Source of the DNA: an uncultured Thermosynechococcus sp.
GTDB taxonomy: Bacteria > Cyanobacteriota > Cyanobacteriia > Thermosynechococcales > Thermosynechococcaceae
DNA length: 33,678 nucleotides
Assembly: GCF_938074695.1 (NCBI RefSeq)
Contig: NZ_CALJEM010000022.1
Coordinates: forward strand, 1-33,678
Direction: 5' to 3'
Shown here: positions 24,180 to 32,638 of the stretch, one piece after another
How positions within the stretch are numbered: position 1 is the stretch's first letter
How the letters are laid out: every line of letters starts with the position of its first letter
Notes under the pieces: model-generated
The model's input: only the letters and a program-made list of their open reading frames with translations
Database searches by the model: none
Told to the model about the DNA's origin: nothing
Translations under genes and position numbers: made by a program

Positions 24180-24414
24180 TTTGGTGGTCCCCCAGAATAA
24201 GAATTGTTTTGGGAAAACTTTGCTTTCGTTTTACCTCACTAAAATTATCCCGACTTAAGAGTAGGAGAAAATTATTTTTTGGTTATCTTTTGGTTAAGTT
24301 TTGTTGGTAACAGCGGCAAAATGCCTGAAATCCTCGGAGAATAACAGGCTCCCCGGCCTTGGTTGAGATTTAAGAAATGGGTGTTATCTGGGATACAGTT
24401 TTTATTTGCTCGGT

Positions 24415-25914
24415 CTATGAATTTGCGGCATACCACTGCTCGACCTGCTGTTGAATTGCTGCTGTTTCTGCGGGGCTAAATTTATCAATATTTTTGAGAA
24501 TTACATGCATGCGTCCTTGAGAATTAAGAACTTGGCGGTGGCGGGCGAGAAAGTGCCAATAAAAGAAATTAAAAGGACAGGCGCGATCGCCCACCCGTTG
24601 CTTTGGATCATAGACACACCCTTGGCAATAATTGCTCATGCGCTGAATGTAATTGGCCGAGGCGGCATAGGGCTTAGAAGCCAGCAGCCCACCATCGGCA
24701 AACAATCCCATGCCTAAGACATTGGTTTGCATGACCCAATCGTAGGCATCAATAAAGACGCTGTGGAACCAAGTTTCCACCTCTTGGGGGCACAGACCGG
24801 CAATGAGGGCAAAGTTGGCAAGAATCATCAGCCGTTGGATGTGGTGGGCATAGCCGGTGCGCTCAATTTGCTCTAGAACGTGGCGCAGACAGTTCATCGA
24901 GGTGCGATCGCTCTGCCAAAAGAAAGCCGGCAGGGGTTGCCGATGCTGAAAGAAGTTGTGCTGAACGTACTCGGCACCAAAGTAGTGGTAGAGGCCATAC
25001 ATATACTCCCGCCAGCCAAGGATTTGGCGAATAAACCCCTCAACGCTATTCAAGGGCAACTGCCGTTCGCGATAGGCCTCTAGAGCAGCACTGATCACCT
25101 CCTGCGGCTGTAGGAGTCCCAAGTTCAAATAGGGGGAAAGCAAACTATGCCAAAGGGTCTCCTGCCCCACAACCATGGCATCTTGGTAGGGGCCAAACTG
25201 GGGCAAGCGGTACTCAATAAAGTTTTCCAGCGCCCGCAGGGCTTGAGTGCGAGTAACTCCCCAGTAAAAGGGTTCAATGTGACCGTAGGTGTCAAAGTTT
25301 CCTTGGCGCACAGTCTCAATCACTTCTTGCGTGATTTGATCGGGAGAAAAGTGCAGGGGCGGTGGTGGTTTGAGGTGCGTAGGCGGAGGTTGGCGATTTT
25401 CCGCATCGTAGTTCCATTTGCCCCCTACTGGCGTTTTACCCTCCATGAGAATCTGAAACCGCTGGCGACCTGCCCGGTAGAAATACTCCAAGACCAAGGT
25501 TTTGCGACCTGTGGCCCACTGCTGAAATTCTGCTTCTGACCAGAGAAAGTGATTGTTGGGCAACAACTTGATGGCACAGGGCAGGTCAAGGGTGGCAATC
25601 AGATGCCGAAAGGGGCGATCGCTGGGCTGCATGATCCTCAGCTCATGGATTCGGTGCGCTTCAACCCACTGCCGCAGTGGGGTGGCAAAGTCGGGGGCGA
25701 TCGCGTAGGTCACCGGCCAACCGGCCGCTTCAAGTTCTTGGGCAAAGTGGCGCATGGCCGACCAGACAAGCACCAGTTTTTGGGCATGGTAGCGCCGCTG
25801 TTTCGCCCACCCTTGCGACTCAATGAGGATGACGGGCACAGGGCTTGCACAGCTTTGCAGGGCTGCTTGCCCCTGCCACAGTTGATCGCCTAAAACCCAA
25901 ACGCCAATAGTCAT
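24415..25914 (-). CDS. FeS bacterial (6-4) photolyase/cryptochrome
   Basis: A 499-residue member of the FeS-BCP (PhrB/CryB) branch of the photolyase family, which repairs UV (6-4) photoproducts with light, FAD, a lumazine-type antenna and a structural 4Fe-4S cluster. The four cluster cysteines are Cys342 (SMNCLRH), Cys430 and Cys433 (CQGC) and Cys446 (RACPFN). The spacing equals that of Agrobacterium PhrB (350/438/441/454) with a constant offset of 8. The adjacent His357-His358 (YAHHIQRLM) correspond to the active-site histidines of that enzyme. The N-terminal VWVLGDQLW and the FAD-region GQETLWHSLLSPYLN fit. No evidence of truncation. It is divergent from trpC. A signalling cryptochrome role cannot be excluded. 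Confidence 0.93.
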   Translation of the reverse strand: MTIGVWVLGDQLWQGQAALQSCASPVPVILIESQGWAKQRRYHAQKLVLVWSAMRHFAQELEAAGWPVTYAIAPDFATPLRQWVEAHRIHELRIMQPSDRPFRHLIATLDLPCAIKLLPNNHFLWSEAEFQQWATGRKTLVLEYFYRAGRQRFQILMEGKTPVGGKWNYDAENRQPPPTHLKPPPPLHFSPDQITQEVIETVRQGNFDTYGHIEPFYWGVTRTQALRALENFIEYRLPQFGPYQDAMVVGQETLWHSLLSPYLNLGLLQPQEVISAALEAYRERQLPLNSVEGFIRQILGWREYMYGLYHYFGAEYVQHNFFQHRQPLPAFFWQSDRTSMNCLRHVLEQIERTGYAHHIQRLMILANFALIAGLCPQEVETWFHSVFIDAYDWVMQTNVLGMGLFADGGLLASKPYAASANYIQRMSNYCQGCVYDPKQRVGDRACPFNFFYWHFLARHRQVLNSQGRMHVILKNIDKFSPAETAAIQQQVEQWYAANS

Positions 25915-26016
25915 CTTGACTCACGTTGTGAATAAAAACTGGGGGGAGGATGGTTTGCTACAGTCAATGTGGTTTATCTTAGTGTTCAACTGTTGCCACT
26001 GCATACGAAACTCATC

Positions 26017-26940
26017 ATGCAAATTCGTCGGCGTCCCCCCAATCCTGTTGTGACGGTTCACAATCTCCACTACCAAGTACCGGTAGCCGATGATACCCCC
26101 CGCAATATCCTTGAAAAAATCGTTTGGCACAAGGAACAGGAGGTAGAGCAGCTGCGGGAAGTGCTGCCCTTGCCAGAGTTGCAGCGCCAAGTGCTCGATG
26201 CGCCACCCGTGCGCTCCTTTTTAGAGGCTCTGCAAGCCCCCGTCACCCAACCGGCACTGATTGCTGAGGTCAAGAAAGCGTCCCCTAGTAAAGGGATTAT
26301 CCGCCCCAATTTTAATCCGGTGGCGATCGCCCAAGCCTATGTTGCTGCTGGCGCGACCTGTCTTTCCGTCCTGACGGACAGTGAATTTTTTCAAGGCAGT
26401 TTTGAGTACCTTGCCCAAATTCGCCAAGTGGTGGAGGTGCCGCTACTGTGCAAGGACTTTATCCTCTACCCCTACCAGATGTTTCTGGCAAGGTTACGGG
26501 GCGCGGATGCTGTTCTCCTGATTGCGGCCATCCTCTCTGACGACGATCTGCGCTATTTCCTGCGCATTGCCCAGGGTTTAGGACTGACGGCACTGGTGGA
26601 AGTACACACGACCGAGGAAATGGAGCGGGTTTTAGGCCTTGAAGAGGTGCGCCTTGTGGGCATCAACAATCGCAATCTGACAGACTTTAGGGTTGATCTA
26701 GCCACTACTGAAAAGCTGTTGGCTACCTACGGGGCGCAATTGCGCGATCGCAACATCCTTGTGGTCAGTGAATCCGGTATTCATCAGCGCGCCGATGTGG
26801 AACGAGTCACGCAAGCGGGCGCCGCTGCCATTTTAGTGGGAGAATCCCTAATGCGCCCCCCTGCGGAGATGGCGCACCTGAGCGAGGCTGAGCAACTGCA
26901 AAAGCGAATTCAGCAGTTATTTCCAGAGTTAGCGCGCTAG
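26017..26940 (+). CDS. trpC: Indole-3-glycerol phosphate synthase
   Basis: A 307-residue (beta/alpha)8 enzyme closing the indole ring in tryptophan synthesis. Signatures: [14 protein letters not shown] (catalytic Lys and phosphate site), [12 protein letters not shown] (catalytic Lys), the Glu of [21 protein letters not shown] and [12 protein letters not shown]. The first ~35 residues ([20 protein letters not shown] region) are a cyanobacterial N-terminal extension relative to the E. coli domain. ATG at 26017 is chosen; an upstream in-frame start at 25969 would add 16 atypical residues. The HAD gene starts 2 nt after the stop, so they are co-transcribed. Confidence 0.96.
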   Translation: MQIRRRPPNPVVTVHNLHYQVPVADDTPRNILEKIVWHKEQEVEQLREVLPLPELQRQVLDAPPVRSFLEALQAPVTQPALIAEVKKASPSKGIIRPNFNPVAIAQAYVAAGATCLSVLTDSEFFQGSFEYLAQIRQVVEVPLLCKDFILYPYQMFLARLRGADAVLLIAAILSDDDLRYFLRIAQGLGLTALVEVHTTEEMERVLGLEEVRLVGINNRNLTDFRVDLATTEKLLATYGAQLRDRNILVVSESGIHQRADVERVTQAGAAAILVGESLMRPPAEMAHLSEAEQLQKRIQQLFPELAR

Positions 26941-26942
26941 GT

Positions 26943-27659
26943 ATGCCCCTGAAGGCAATCTTGTTGGATTTCAATGGCGTGATCCTTGACGATGAGGCGA
27001 TCCATGCTGCCCTCGTTGAGGAGATTCTACTGCAAGAAAATGTGCGCCCGCAGCGGGGAGAATATGACCTCTTTTGCTTAGGAAGGAGCGATCGCGCCTG
27101 CTTAGACAACCTCCTCAGTCGCCGCGGCCGGGCTGTCACTCCCGCCTATTTGGATAAACTGGTGGCACAAAAGGCAGCCGCCTACCGGGCACGCTTGGCC
27201 AGTATGGAACCATTTCCCTTCTTTGCGGGGGCGATCGCCCTGCTGGAGAAACTCCGTGCTGCCCAATTGAAAATTGCCATTGTCACCGGTGCCCTGCGCT
27301 CCGATGTCGAGTTAGCTCTTGAGCGGGGAAACCTTACTGTGGACTGCATTATCAGTGCCGAAAGCGTGGAACGGGGTAAACCCTACCCTGACCCCTATCT
27401 CCGTGCAGTTGAAACTTTGCAAGCCCTAGGGGGTGATCTCACGGCTGCTGATTGTCTGGCGATTGAGGACACCCTCGTGGGGATTCAATCTGCCCGTGAG
27501 GCCGGTGTCAAAGTTTTGGGGGTAGCGCATACCTACCCTCTCCACATGCTCCAGCGTCGCTGCCATTGGGTACTGGATCGCCTTGATCAGTTCGACCTTG
27601 AGGAAATTGCGCCGGTGTTTGAGCGCAGTACGGCTGCCACGCCCTCCATGTCCTCCTAG
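26943..27659 (+). CDS. HAD-superfamily hydrolase with Asn in motif I
   Basis: A 238-residue HAD protein of the beta-phosphoglucomutase/phosphatase subfamily with a helical cap (~18-95). Motif I is LLDFNGVILDDE: the nucleophile Asp9 is kept, but the usual second Asp is Asn11 (codon AAT). Motif II Thr115 (VTGALRS), motif III Lys146 (ERGKPYPDP) and motif IV Glu175-Asp176 (AIEDTLVGI) are all present. The changed residue is the general acid/base in most family phosphatases, so the protein may be slow, have altered chemistry or use another acid. It follows trpC by 2 nt and overlaps the pntB stop by 4 nt. I recall similar motifs in other cyanobacterial HAD proteins, so the change may be conserved. 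Confidence 0.87.
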   Translation: MPLKAILLDFNGVILDDEAIHAALVEEILLQENVRPQRGEYDLFCLGRSDRACLDNLLSRRGRAVTPAYLDKLVAQKAAAYRARLASMEPFPFFAGAIALLEKLRAAQLKIAIVTGALRSDVELALERGNLTVDCIISAESVERGKPYPDPYLRAVETLQALGGDLTAADCLAIEDTLVGIQSAREAGVKVLGVAHTYPLHMLQRRCHWVLDRLDQFDLEEIAPVFERSTAATPSMSS

Positions 27660-29056
27660 AGGTGTTTGATCTCAGCAATGAGTTGATTGAGCACTTCCTT
27701 GGCATCGCCAAAAAGCATCAGTGTTTTGTCTTTGTAGAACAACTCATTGTCAATGCCGGCAAAGCCCGGATTGAGGCTGCGCTTAATCACAATTGTGTGC
27801 CGTGCCCGATCCACATCGAGAATGGGCATCCCATAGACAGGGCTACTGGGGTTGGTGCGGGCAGCGGGATTCACCACATCGTTAGCACCAATCACCAACG
27901 CCACATCCACATGCTCAAACTCTGGATTGATCTCCTCCATGTCCTTGAGTTGGGGGTAGGGGACATTGGCTTCCGCAAGCAGCACATTCATGTGGCCGGG
28001 CATGCGACCCGCAACGGGGTGAATTGCATATTTGACATCAACCCCCAGTCGCTCCAGTTGATCCGCCAGTTCTTTGACACTGTGCTGCGCTTGAGCCACC
28101 GCCATCCCATAGCCGGGGACAATGACAACGGACTTGGCGTAGCCGAGCATCATGGCACTTTCTTCAGGATCAATTGTGTGTACCGACTTCGCCGTAGCGT
28201 GGGCAGTTACCTCCCTGTTGCCAGGGGTTGCACTACCAAAGCCACTAAAGAGGACATTGGTTAAGGAGCGATTCATCGCCTTGCACATGATCTGCGTCAA
28301 AATCAGCCCCGAAGCCCCCACCAAGGCACCTGCGATAATCAGCATACTGTTGCCCACAATAAAGCCGGCGGCACTGGCAGCCAGCCCGGAAAGGGAGTTC
28401 AAGAGGGAAATCACTACGGGCATATCGGCGCCGCCAATGGGCAGGACAAAGAGTACCCCCAAACTACTGGCGATCGCCACCAAGCCCCAGAAAATCGGCA
28501 GCTGACTTGGGTCTAGCCAAACCAACCCACCGCCAACCCAAAAGGCCACCAGTAAGCCGAGGTTAATCGCCTGCTGCATCGGGAAAATGATCGGTGTCCC
28601 CGAAATCAGTCCCTGAAGTTTACCAAAGGCCACAAGGCTGCCGGTGAAGGTAACGCCCCCAATCAGCACCCCCAAGATAATTGTGACCAGTGTACCGGCG
28701 CTCAGCGGCTCACCCACGGCTACAAGGCGACAAAATTCACCAATGCTCACCAGGGCAGAGGCCGCCCCTCCGAAACCATTGAGTAACCCCACCATCTGGG
28801 GCATGGCCGTCATTTCCACTTTGTAGGCGGCAATCGCGCCAATGACACTGCCGAGGCCAATGGCTGCTAGGATGCCCGTATAACTAATAATCTGACGATC
28901 AAGGAGCGTGACCACAATCGCTATTAACATCCCCAAGGCGGCAAGGCGATTTCCTTGACGTGCCGTAGCCGGAGACCCCAGTTTTTTCAAACCGAGGATA
29001 AAAAGCGCCGCAGCGCCCAAATAGCTCAATTCTTCAGTGCGTGTTAGCCAGTCCAT
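27656..29056 (-). CDS. pntB: NAD(P) transhydrogenase subunit beta
   Basis: A 466-residue membrane subunit with roughly the first 265 residues as transmembrane helices of domain II and a C-terminal NADP(H)-binding domain III. Domain III shows VIVPGYGMAVAQAQ, the HPVAGRMPGHMNVLLAEA stretch, VALVIGANDVVNPAART and GMPILDVDRA, all signatures of the family. With the two alpha polypeptides it couples hydride transfer from NADH to NADP+ to proton flow. It starts 5 nt after the stop of the small alpha subunit gene. Confidence 0.97.
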   Translation of the reverse strand: MDWLTRTEELSYLGAAALFILGLKKLGSPATARQGNRLAALGMLIAIVVTLLDRQIISYTGILAAIGLGSVIGAIAAYKVEMTAMPQMVGLLNGFGGAASALVSIGEFCRLVAVGEPLSAGTLVTIILGVLIGGVTFTGSLVAFGKLQGLISGTPIIFPMQQAINLGLLVAFWVGGGLVWLDPSQLPIFWGLVAIASSLGVLFVLPIGGADMPVVISLLNSLSGLAASAAGFIVGNSMLIIAGALVGASGLILTQIMCKAMNRSLTNVLFSGFGSATPGNREVTAHATAKSVHTIDPEESAMMLGYAKSVVIVPGYGMAVAQAQHSVKELADQLERLGVDVKYAIHPVAGRMPGHMNVLLAEANVPYPQLKDMEEINPEFEHVDVALVIGANDVVNPAARTNPSSPVYGMPILDVDRARHTIVIKRSLNPGFAGIDNELFYKDKTLMLFGDAKEVLNQLIAEIKHL

Positions 29057-29061
29057 GGTGC

Positions 29062-29340
29062 CTACCGCTTAAACATCTGCAACATACGATCCGTGACCAA
29101 AAAACCGCCCACCACATTAATCGTGGCCAGCACCGTCGCAATGACTCCCAAGACCACCGTTAAGGTTGTCTGCCCACCGCCTGCCAGGAGCAGCGCCCCA
29201 ATCACCGCAATGCCGGAGATAGCATTGGAGCCAGACATGAGGGGGGTATGCAGGGTGGGCGGGACTTTATGAATCACCTCAAAGCCAATGAAACTGGCCA
29301 GTACAAAAATAATCAGACCGACAAGAATGGGATCTGTCAT
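29062..29340 (-). CDS. pntAB: NAD(P) transhydrogenase subunit alpha, part 2
   Basis: A 92-residue membrane subunit carrying the first helices of domain II (about three hydrophobic segments at ~3-21, ~33-55 and ~60-82). The segment VPPTLHTPLMSGSNAISGI is a family signature. The split of PntA into a soluble and a small membrane polypeptide is the arrangement known from Rhodospirillum and cyanobacteria. It lies 24 bp after the large alpha gene and 5 nt before pntB. Confidence 0.95.
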   Translation of the reverse strand: MTDPILVGLIIFVLASFIGFEVIHKVPPTLHTPLMSGSNAISGIAVIGALLLAGGGQTTLTVVLGVIATVLATINVVGGFLVTDRMLQMFKR

Positions 29341-29364
29341 GGAACCAACCCTCTAGGGAAATTT

Positions 29365-30519
29365 CTAAACTGTTTTGGCCAAGGTTTGGGCAGGATGCAG
29401 CAGTTGCAGTACCCGTGGGTTGCGTACCTGCCCTTCATGGGTGATACAAGCGGCATCAATAATGTCATCGCCAAAGTTCAACACCAATTCCCCCTTGGGG
29501 GCAAGGTACTTCAGGAGCGCTGAAATGTTTTTGGCATACATTTGACTGGCATGCATGGCCATTGTCGAGGGCAGGTTGATTGGACCAATAATGGTGACCC
29601 GCTGATGACAAATGGCGCGCCCGGGTTCGGTGCAGGCACAGTTGCCCCCCTGCTCAGCGGCTAAATCCACAATGACTGAACCGGGTTTCATGCTGGCCAC
29701 CATGCGTTCTGTTACCAAAAGAGGGGCAGGTTTACCAGGGACTTGCGCGGTGGTAATGACCACATCGGCACTGTGGACGTGGGTAGCGATCGCCTCTTGG
29801 GTTTTGTGCTTCGCCACTTCAGACACCTCTTTGGCATAGCCACCGGCAGCAACGGTATCCTCCTCAAGGTTGACTTCCACAAACTTGGCACCGAGGCTTT
29901 GCACCTCTTCCTTGACCGCCGGGCGAATATCAAAGGCTTCAACCACAGCCCCCAAACGCCGGGCGGTGGCGATCGCCTGCAAGCCAGCTACCCCTGCGCC
30001 AATGACAAAGACCTTGGCCGGGGGAATTGTACCGGCCGCCGTCGTCAGCATTGGAAAAAAGCGGGGCAAATGGGACGCCGCCAACAACACCGCTGCATAG
30101 CCTGCTACCGCCGCTTGGGAGGATAGGGCATCCATACTCTGGGCACGACTTGTACGGGGAATACACTCAAGGGCAAAGGCAGTAATCTGTCGCTCTGCTA
30201 AGTGCTGCATTTGCCATGGATTCCCTAGGGGATTGAGAAAACCAATTAGCGTTGTACCGGGGCGAATCCACTCCACCTCGCGATCGCGGAGCGGGCTAAC
30301 CTTGAGCAGCACATCCACACCGCCCCAGACCTCTTCAATGGAGTAACCAATTTCCGCACCTGCGGCACGGTAGTCATCATCGCTGTAGTGCGCCATATCT
30401 CCTGCGCCGGACTCCACACAGAGGTGATACCCCTGCTGCACCAGCTTGGCAACAACTTCGGGAATCAGGGCGACCCGTTGTTCACCCACTTCGCGTTCCT
30501 TAACGACCCCAACTTTCAT
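29365..30519 (-). CDS. pntAA: NAD(P) transhydrogenase subunit alpha, part 1
   Basis: A 384-residue soluble NAD(H)-binding domain I, related to alanine dehydrogenase. It begins MKVGVVKEREVGEQRVALIP and has the Rossmann motif VIGAGVAGLQAIATARRLGA, the RQD-loop-like region SRAQSMDALSSQA and the C-terminal PINLPSTMAMHASQMYAKN. The frame is open to an ATG at 30576, but the extra 19 residues (MSTPKELFCKD...) lie outside the family start and have no RBS, so the ATG at 30519 is preferred; it gives 384 residues as in the Rhodospirillum protein. It heads the pnt operon. Confidence 0.95.
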   Translation of the reverse strand: MKVGVVKEREVGEQRVALIPEVVAKLVQQGYHLCVESGAGDMAHYSDDDYRAAGAEIGYSIEEVWGGVDVLLKVSPLRDREVEWIRPGTTLIGFLNPLGNPWQMQHLAERQITAFALECIPRTSRAQSMDALSSQAAVAGYAAVLLAASHLPRFFPMLTTAAGTIPPAKVFVIGAGVAGLQAIATARRLGAVVEAFDIRPAVKEEVQSLGAKFVEVNLEEDTVAAGGYAKEVSEVAKHKTQEAIATHVHSADVVITTAQVPGKPAPLLVTERMVASMKPGSVIVDLAAEQGGNCACTEPGRAICHQRVTIIGPINLPSTMAMHASQMYAKNISALLKYLAPKGELVLNFGDDIIDAACITHEGQVRNPRVLQLLHPAQTLAKTV

Positions 30520-30658
30520 AGGCACTCTTGGATAGGGTTTGCAGTCTTTACAGAACAATTCCTTTGGTGTGCTCATCAGGGCATTTTTTTATAACAGCCC
30601 GACACCGTCACAACACATTCACACGCTGTCCTGTACTGATCCTCAACCTACTGCGATC

Positions 30659-30697
30659 CCCCTAGGAATGCGAGGAAATGTCAGCATTTCGTAGGGG
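30659..30697. repeat. Imperfect hairpin in the pnt/tRNA-Val gap
   Basis: GAAATG (30675-30680) pairs with CATTTC (30685-30690) round TCAG, and CCCCTA (30659-30664) with TAGGGG (30692-30697), leaving a one-sided bulge of about ten bases. It lies about 140 nt before the pntAA start, so it could be in the leader of the pnt mRNA or end a plus-strand transcript. Function unknown. Confidence 0.4.
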
Positions 30698-30793
30698 TTC
30701 TCCACAAGTCTTATGATCCCCGGTAATGCTTGTAACAAATCTTGACACTATCACTGAGGACTTTTACTTAATTACCCCTTTTCATCCTTTTGG

Positions 30794-30985
30794 ATGATCG
30801 CTAAACCTGTGATTAATTTGGGATCACTGATGCAGTTTCTCAAAAGTAGCCAAAAACAGCACTTTCCTTTGCGCTTACCGCTGCAATTGTTTACAGGTGT
30901 TTTGACTGCGTCCCTGACTCTAGCTGTCAGCAGAGGGCAAATGTTGAGAGGAACTTCTTGCTGTATAGTCTCTTTCCTATTTTAG
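30794..30985 (+). pseudogene. Signal-peptide-like fragment, possible gene remnant
   Basis: A 63-codon frame. From the inner ATG at 30830 it reads MQFLKSSQKQ, then a hydrophobic run (LPLQLFTGVLTASLTLAVS) and RGQ. This looks like an export signal, close to a lipoprotein signal but with Arg where the lipid Cys would be, and no mature domain follows before the stop. It may be the 5' end of a lost exported-protein gene or a chance frame. It ends 40 bp before the tRNA-Val gene, a common site of rearrangement. Confidence 0.25.
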
Positions 30986-31009
30986 AAAAGGACTGGGCTT
31001 TGCTATGAT
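30981..31009 (+). promoter_or_regulatory. Promoter of tRNA-Val
   Basis: TTTAGA (30981-30986) and TATGAT (31004-31009) are separated by 17 nt, a good sigma-70-type layout. Transcription would begin near 31016, about 10 nt before the tRNA. Predicted from consensus only. Confidence 0.55.
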
Positions 31010-31025
31010 AAGTAATCTGAAGTCC

Positions 31026-31098
31026 GGGCGGTTAACTCAGTTGGTAGAGTATCTCGTTTACACCGAGGATGTCGGGGGTTCGAGTCCCTCACCGCCCA
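31026..31098 (+). tRNA. tRNA-Val (UAC)
   Basis: A complete 73-nt cloverleaf. The acceptor stem GGGCGGT pairs with ACCGCCC (31091-31097), and A31098 is the discriminator. The D stem is ACTC/GAGT, and the anticodon stem TCTCG/CGAGG encloses the loop TTTACAC with anticodon TAC. The T arm is GGGGG-TTCGAGT-CCCTC with one wobble. No CCA is encoded (the next bases are TGG), so the CCA-adding enzyme must complete it. Confidence 0.97.
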
Positions 31099-31114
31099 TG
31101 GCAAAATCAATACC

Positions 31115-31813
31115 TCAGGCGTCTTCGCCCTCGTTGATCTGAGATTGCCGCTGCTGGCGTAACCATGTGGCTTCGTCCAAGCTATCTTTGGCCACGACAA
31201 CATACTCATTCTCCTGACGATCAATAATTAAAATTTCCTGACCGTGCTGCGGGGTGATCGTTGCCCAAGCGGGCAGAACGGCGGGCAGAATCAAGCGATT
31301 GCGATTGGCATCCAAAACACTTACTTGACCAATACCGGTACCACTGCGGGGAATATGGGCAGAGCTGACGTGGCCACTGCAACCTAGGAGGCGATCGCGA
31401 CTGGTGTCTTCGCTAAACTGCGCAAAAATCTGTCCCAAAGGCCGCGAACACAGACCCCCAGTTATCAGTGCCAACAGCAGTGCGGCGATCGCAATCCCCC
31501 CCGACCACATCACCCCCGGCCAACTGCCACTGAGGGTGTAAAAGAGGACATTAAAGAACCAGCCCAGTACGCCTAACAGGCTAAAGTCCAAGGCGAGCAG
31601 AAGAATGAGCGGTGCTCTCCCCACCCCCAGCCAATGCAAAATCGTCAGAAATGAGATGCCTCCCTCCAGATCGACTTCTACTTCCAAGGGATCGGTATCC
31701 CCCTCTAACTCAACCTCTTCATCGCCCACATCGCCAAAGATCACGGTCAAAAAGAGCAAAACCCCCATACCCAAGACAATCCAGTAGGGAGTGTGAATCA
31801 AGTGAAAGAGCAT
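31115..31813 (-). CDS. YqiJ/NfeD-like membrane protein (OB-fold)
   Basis: A 232-residue protein with hydrophobic segments at ~8-26, ~65-92 and ~97-118 and an acidic loop between the first two (DEEVELEGDTDPLEVEVDLEG). The C-terminal half (~140-215) reads as an OB-fold: GCSGHVSSAHIPRSGTGIGQVSV and EILIIDRQENEYVVVAKD. This fits the YqiJ/DUF1449 family, which often accompanies flotillins; none is in the window. It starts 4 nt after the TIGR03943 gene and is the last gene of the minus-strand cluster. Function in this setting is unknown. Confidence 0.75.
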   Translation of the reverse strand: MLFHLIHTPYWIVLGMGVLLFLTVIFGDVGDEEVELEGDTDPLEVEVDLEGGISFLTILHWLGVGRAPLILLLALDFSLLGVLGWFFNVLFYTLSGSWPGVMWSGGIAIAALLLALITGGLCSRPLGQIFAQFSEDTSRDRLLGCSGHVSSAHIPRSGTGIGQVSVLDANRNRLILPAVLPAWATITPQHGQEILIIDRQENEYVVVAKDSLDEATWLRQQRQSQINEGEDA

Positions 31814-31817
31814 TGCC

Positions 31818-32627
31818 TTAGTACATGAAGGGATTTTCAGGTTCAGGAATCGGCGTTATCGTCTCAGCCACTAGTACCAATTGGCGGCGGTCGTTGAGGG
31901 TTTCTGTGGCCATCCGACCTTCTACGCGAAACCAGTGATCTTGGGGATAGGCTTGGCGCGATCGCCCCAATTTCACCGGCAAGCCGACGGGGTAGGCATC
32001 GGCTGCACAGCAGGTAATGACAAAGCGGGTCAAGGTAAGATAGGTTTCCGGCAGTTGAGGACTGTGGACAGCAAATCCCTCAATGCGAGCCGGTAATCCC
32101 CTGTAGGCATCGGGTTCGGGATAGACATCAAGGGTGCGAATCCAGTCAATAAGCGAGCGCTCCTCAGGCCGTTGATTGAGGCGAAAGGGCACCGGACTAT
32201 TGCGCGTCACGGTTAAGCCATCCTCAAGACCGCGATGAATCGCGGTGGCACTCTTGAAAGGACGGGGCGGAATCACCAACCCCACCACTGCTGCAAAAAT
32301 TAGAATACTAAGCGCCCAACGGGCCGGTAAGAGGGCAACATGTTGTACAAGCGTCCCTTGCCCCCGCCACAACCGCCACCCTTGCCAACCACTCACAGCA
32401 ACTAAAAGAAAACCAGTGGCGATCGCCAGTCCAAAGTAGTTGGGGTGAATCAGTAACCCCAGTCGCCCCTGCAACCAATATTGAAGAAACAAAATTCCCC
32501 AAAGGAGAAGTGAAACAACTGTCCACCCCTCCTGCTGGAGCCGGCGACGGCGCACCCTTCTGTGTTGGTCACGCGGGGAATAACGATTGAAGGAGCCGGA
32601 AAACATGGGGCGGTGAAAATTCGCCAT
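31818..32627 (-). CDS. TIGR03943-like membrane protein
   Basis: A 269-residue protein with a basic N-terminus (RRVRRRRLQ), three hydrophobic segments (~38-56, ~65-86 and ~101-118) and a soluble C-terminal half containing RFVITCCAADAYPVGLPVKL. I associate the double-Cys CCAAD motif and this layout with TIGR03943, a putative permease-associated family. The usual UPF0718-type permease partner is absent here. ATG at 32627 is chosen; a GTG at 32657 would overlap the cytochrome gene by 19 bp. M18 (32576) is another possible start. It sits between a diheme cytochrome c and the YqiJ-like gene. Confidence 0.75.
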   Translation of the reverse strand: MANFHRPMFSGSFNRYSPRDQHRRVRRRRLQQEGWTVVSLLLWGILFLQYWLQGRLGLLIHPNYFGLAIATGFLLVAVSGWQGWRLWRGQGTLVQHVALLPARWALSILIFAAVVGLVIPPRPFKSATAIHRGLEDGLTVTRNSPVPFRLNQRPEERSLIDWIRTLDVYPEPDAYRGLPARIEGFAVHSPQLPETYLTLTRFVITCCAADAYPVGLPVKLGRSRQAYPQDHWFRVEGRMATETLNDRRQLVLVAETITPIPEPENPFMY

Positions 32628-32638
32628 CCCTAAACATT

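Larger units (their letters stand above)
30520..31025. other. Gene-poor gap upstream of pntAA and tRNA-Val
   Basis: About 500 bp with no convincing full gene. It must hold the pnt promoter (minus) and the tRNA-Val promoter (plus). It also contains an imperfect hairpin (30659-30697) and a short signal-peptide-like frame (30794-30985), listed separately. TTGACA at 30742-30747 (plus) resembles a -35 but has no good -10 after it. Confidence 0.55.

Noticed and set aside
27662-28264. 200-residue plus-strand frame opposite pntB
   Set aside because: Antisense shadow of a clear pntB; no motif or RBS of its own.
30742-30770. Strong promoter starting with TTGACA
   Set aside because: The -35 is perfect, but the -10 at 16-18 nt spacing matches consensus at only about two positions.
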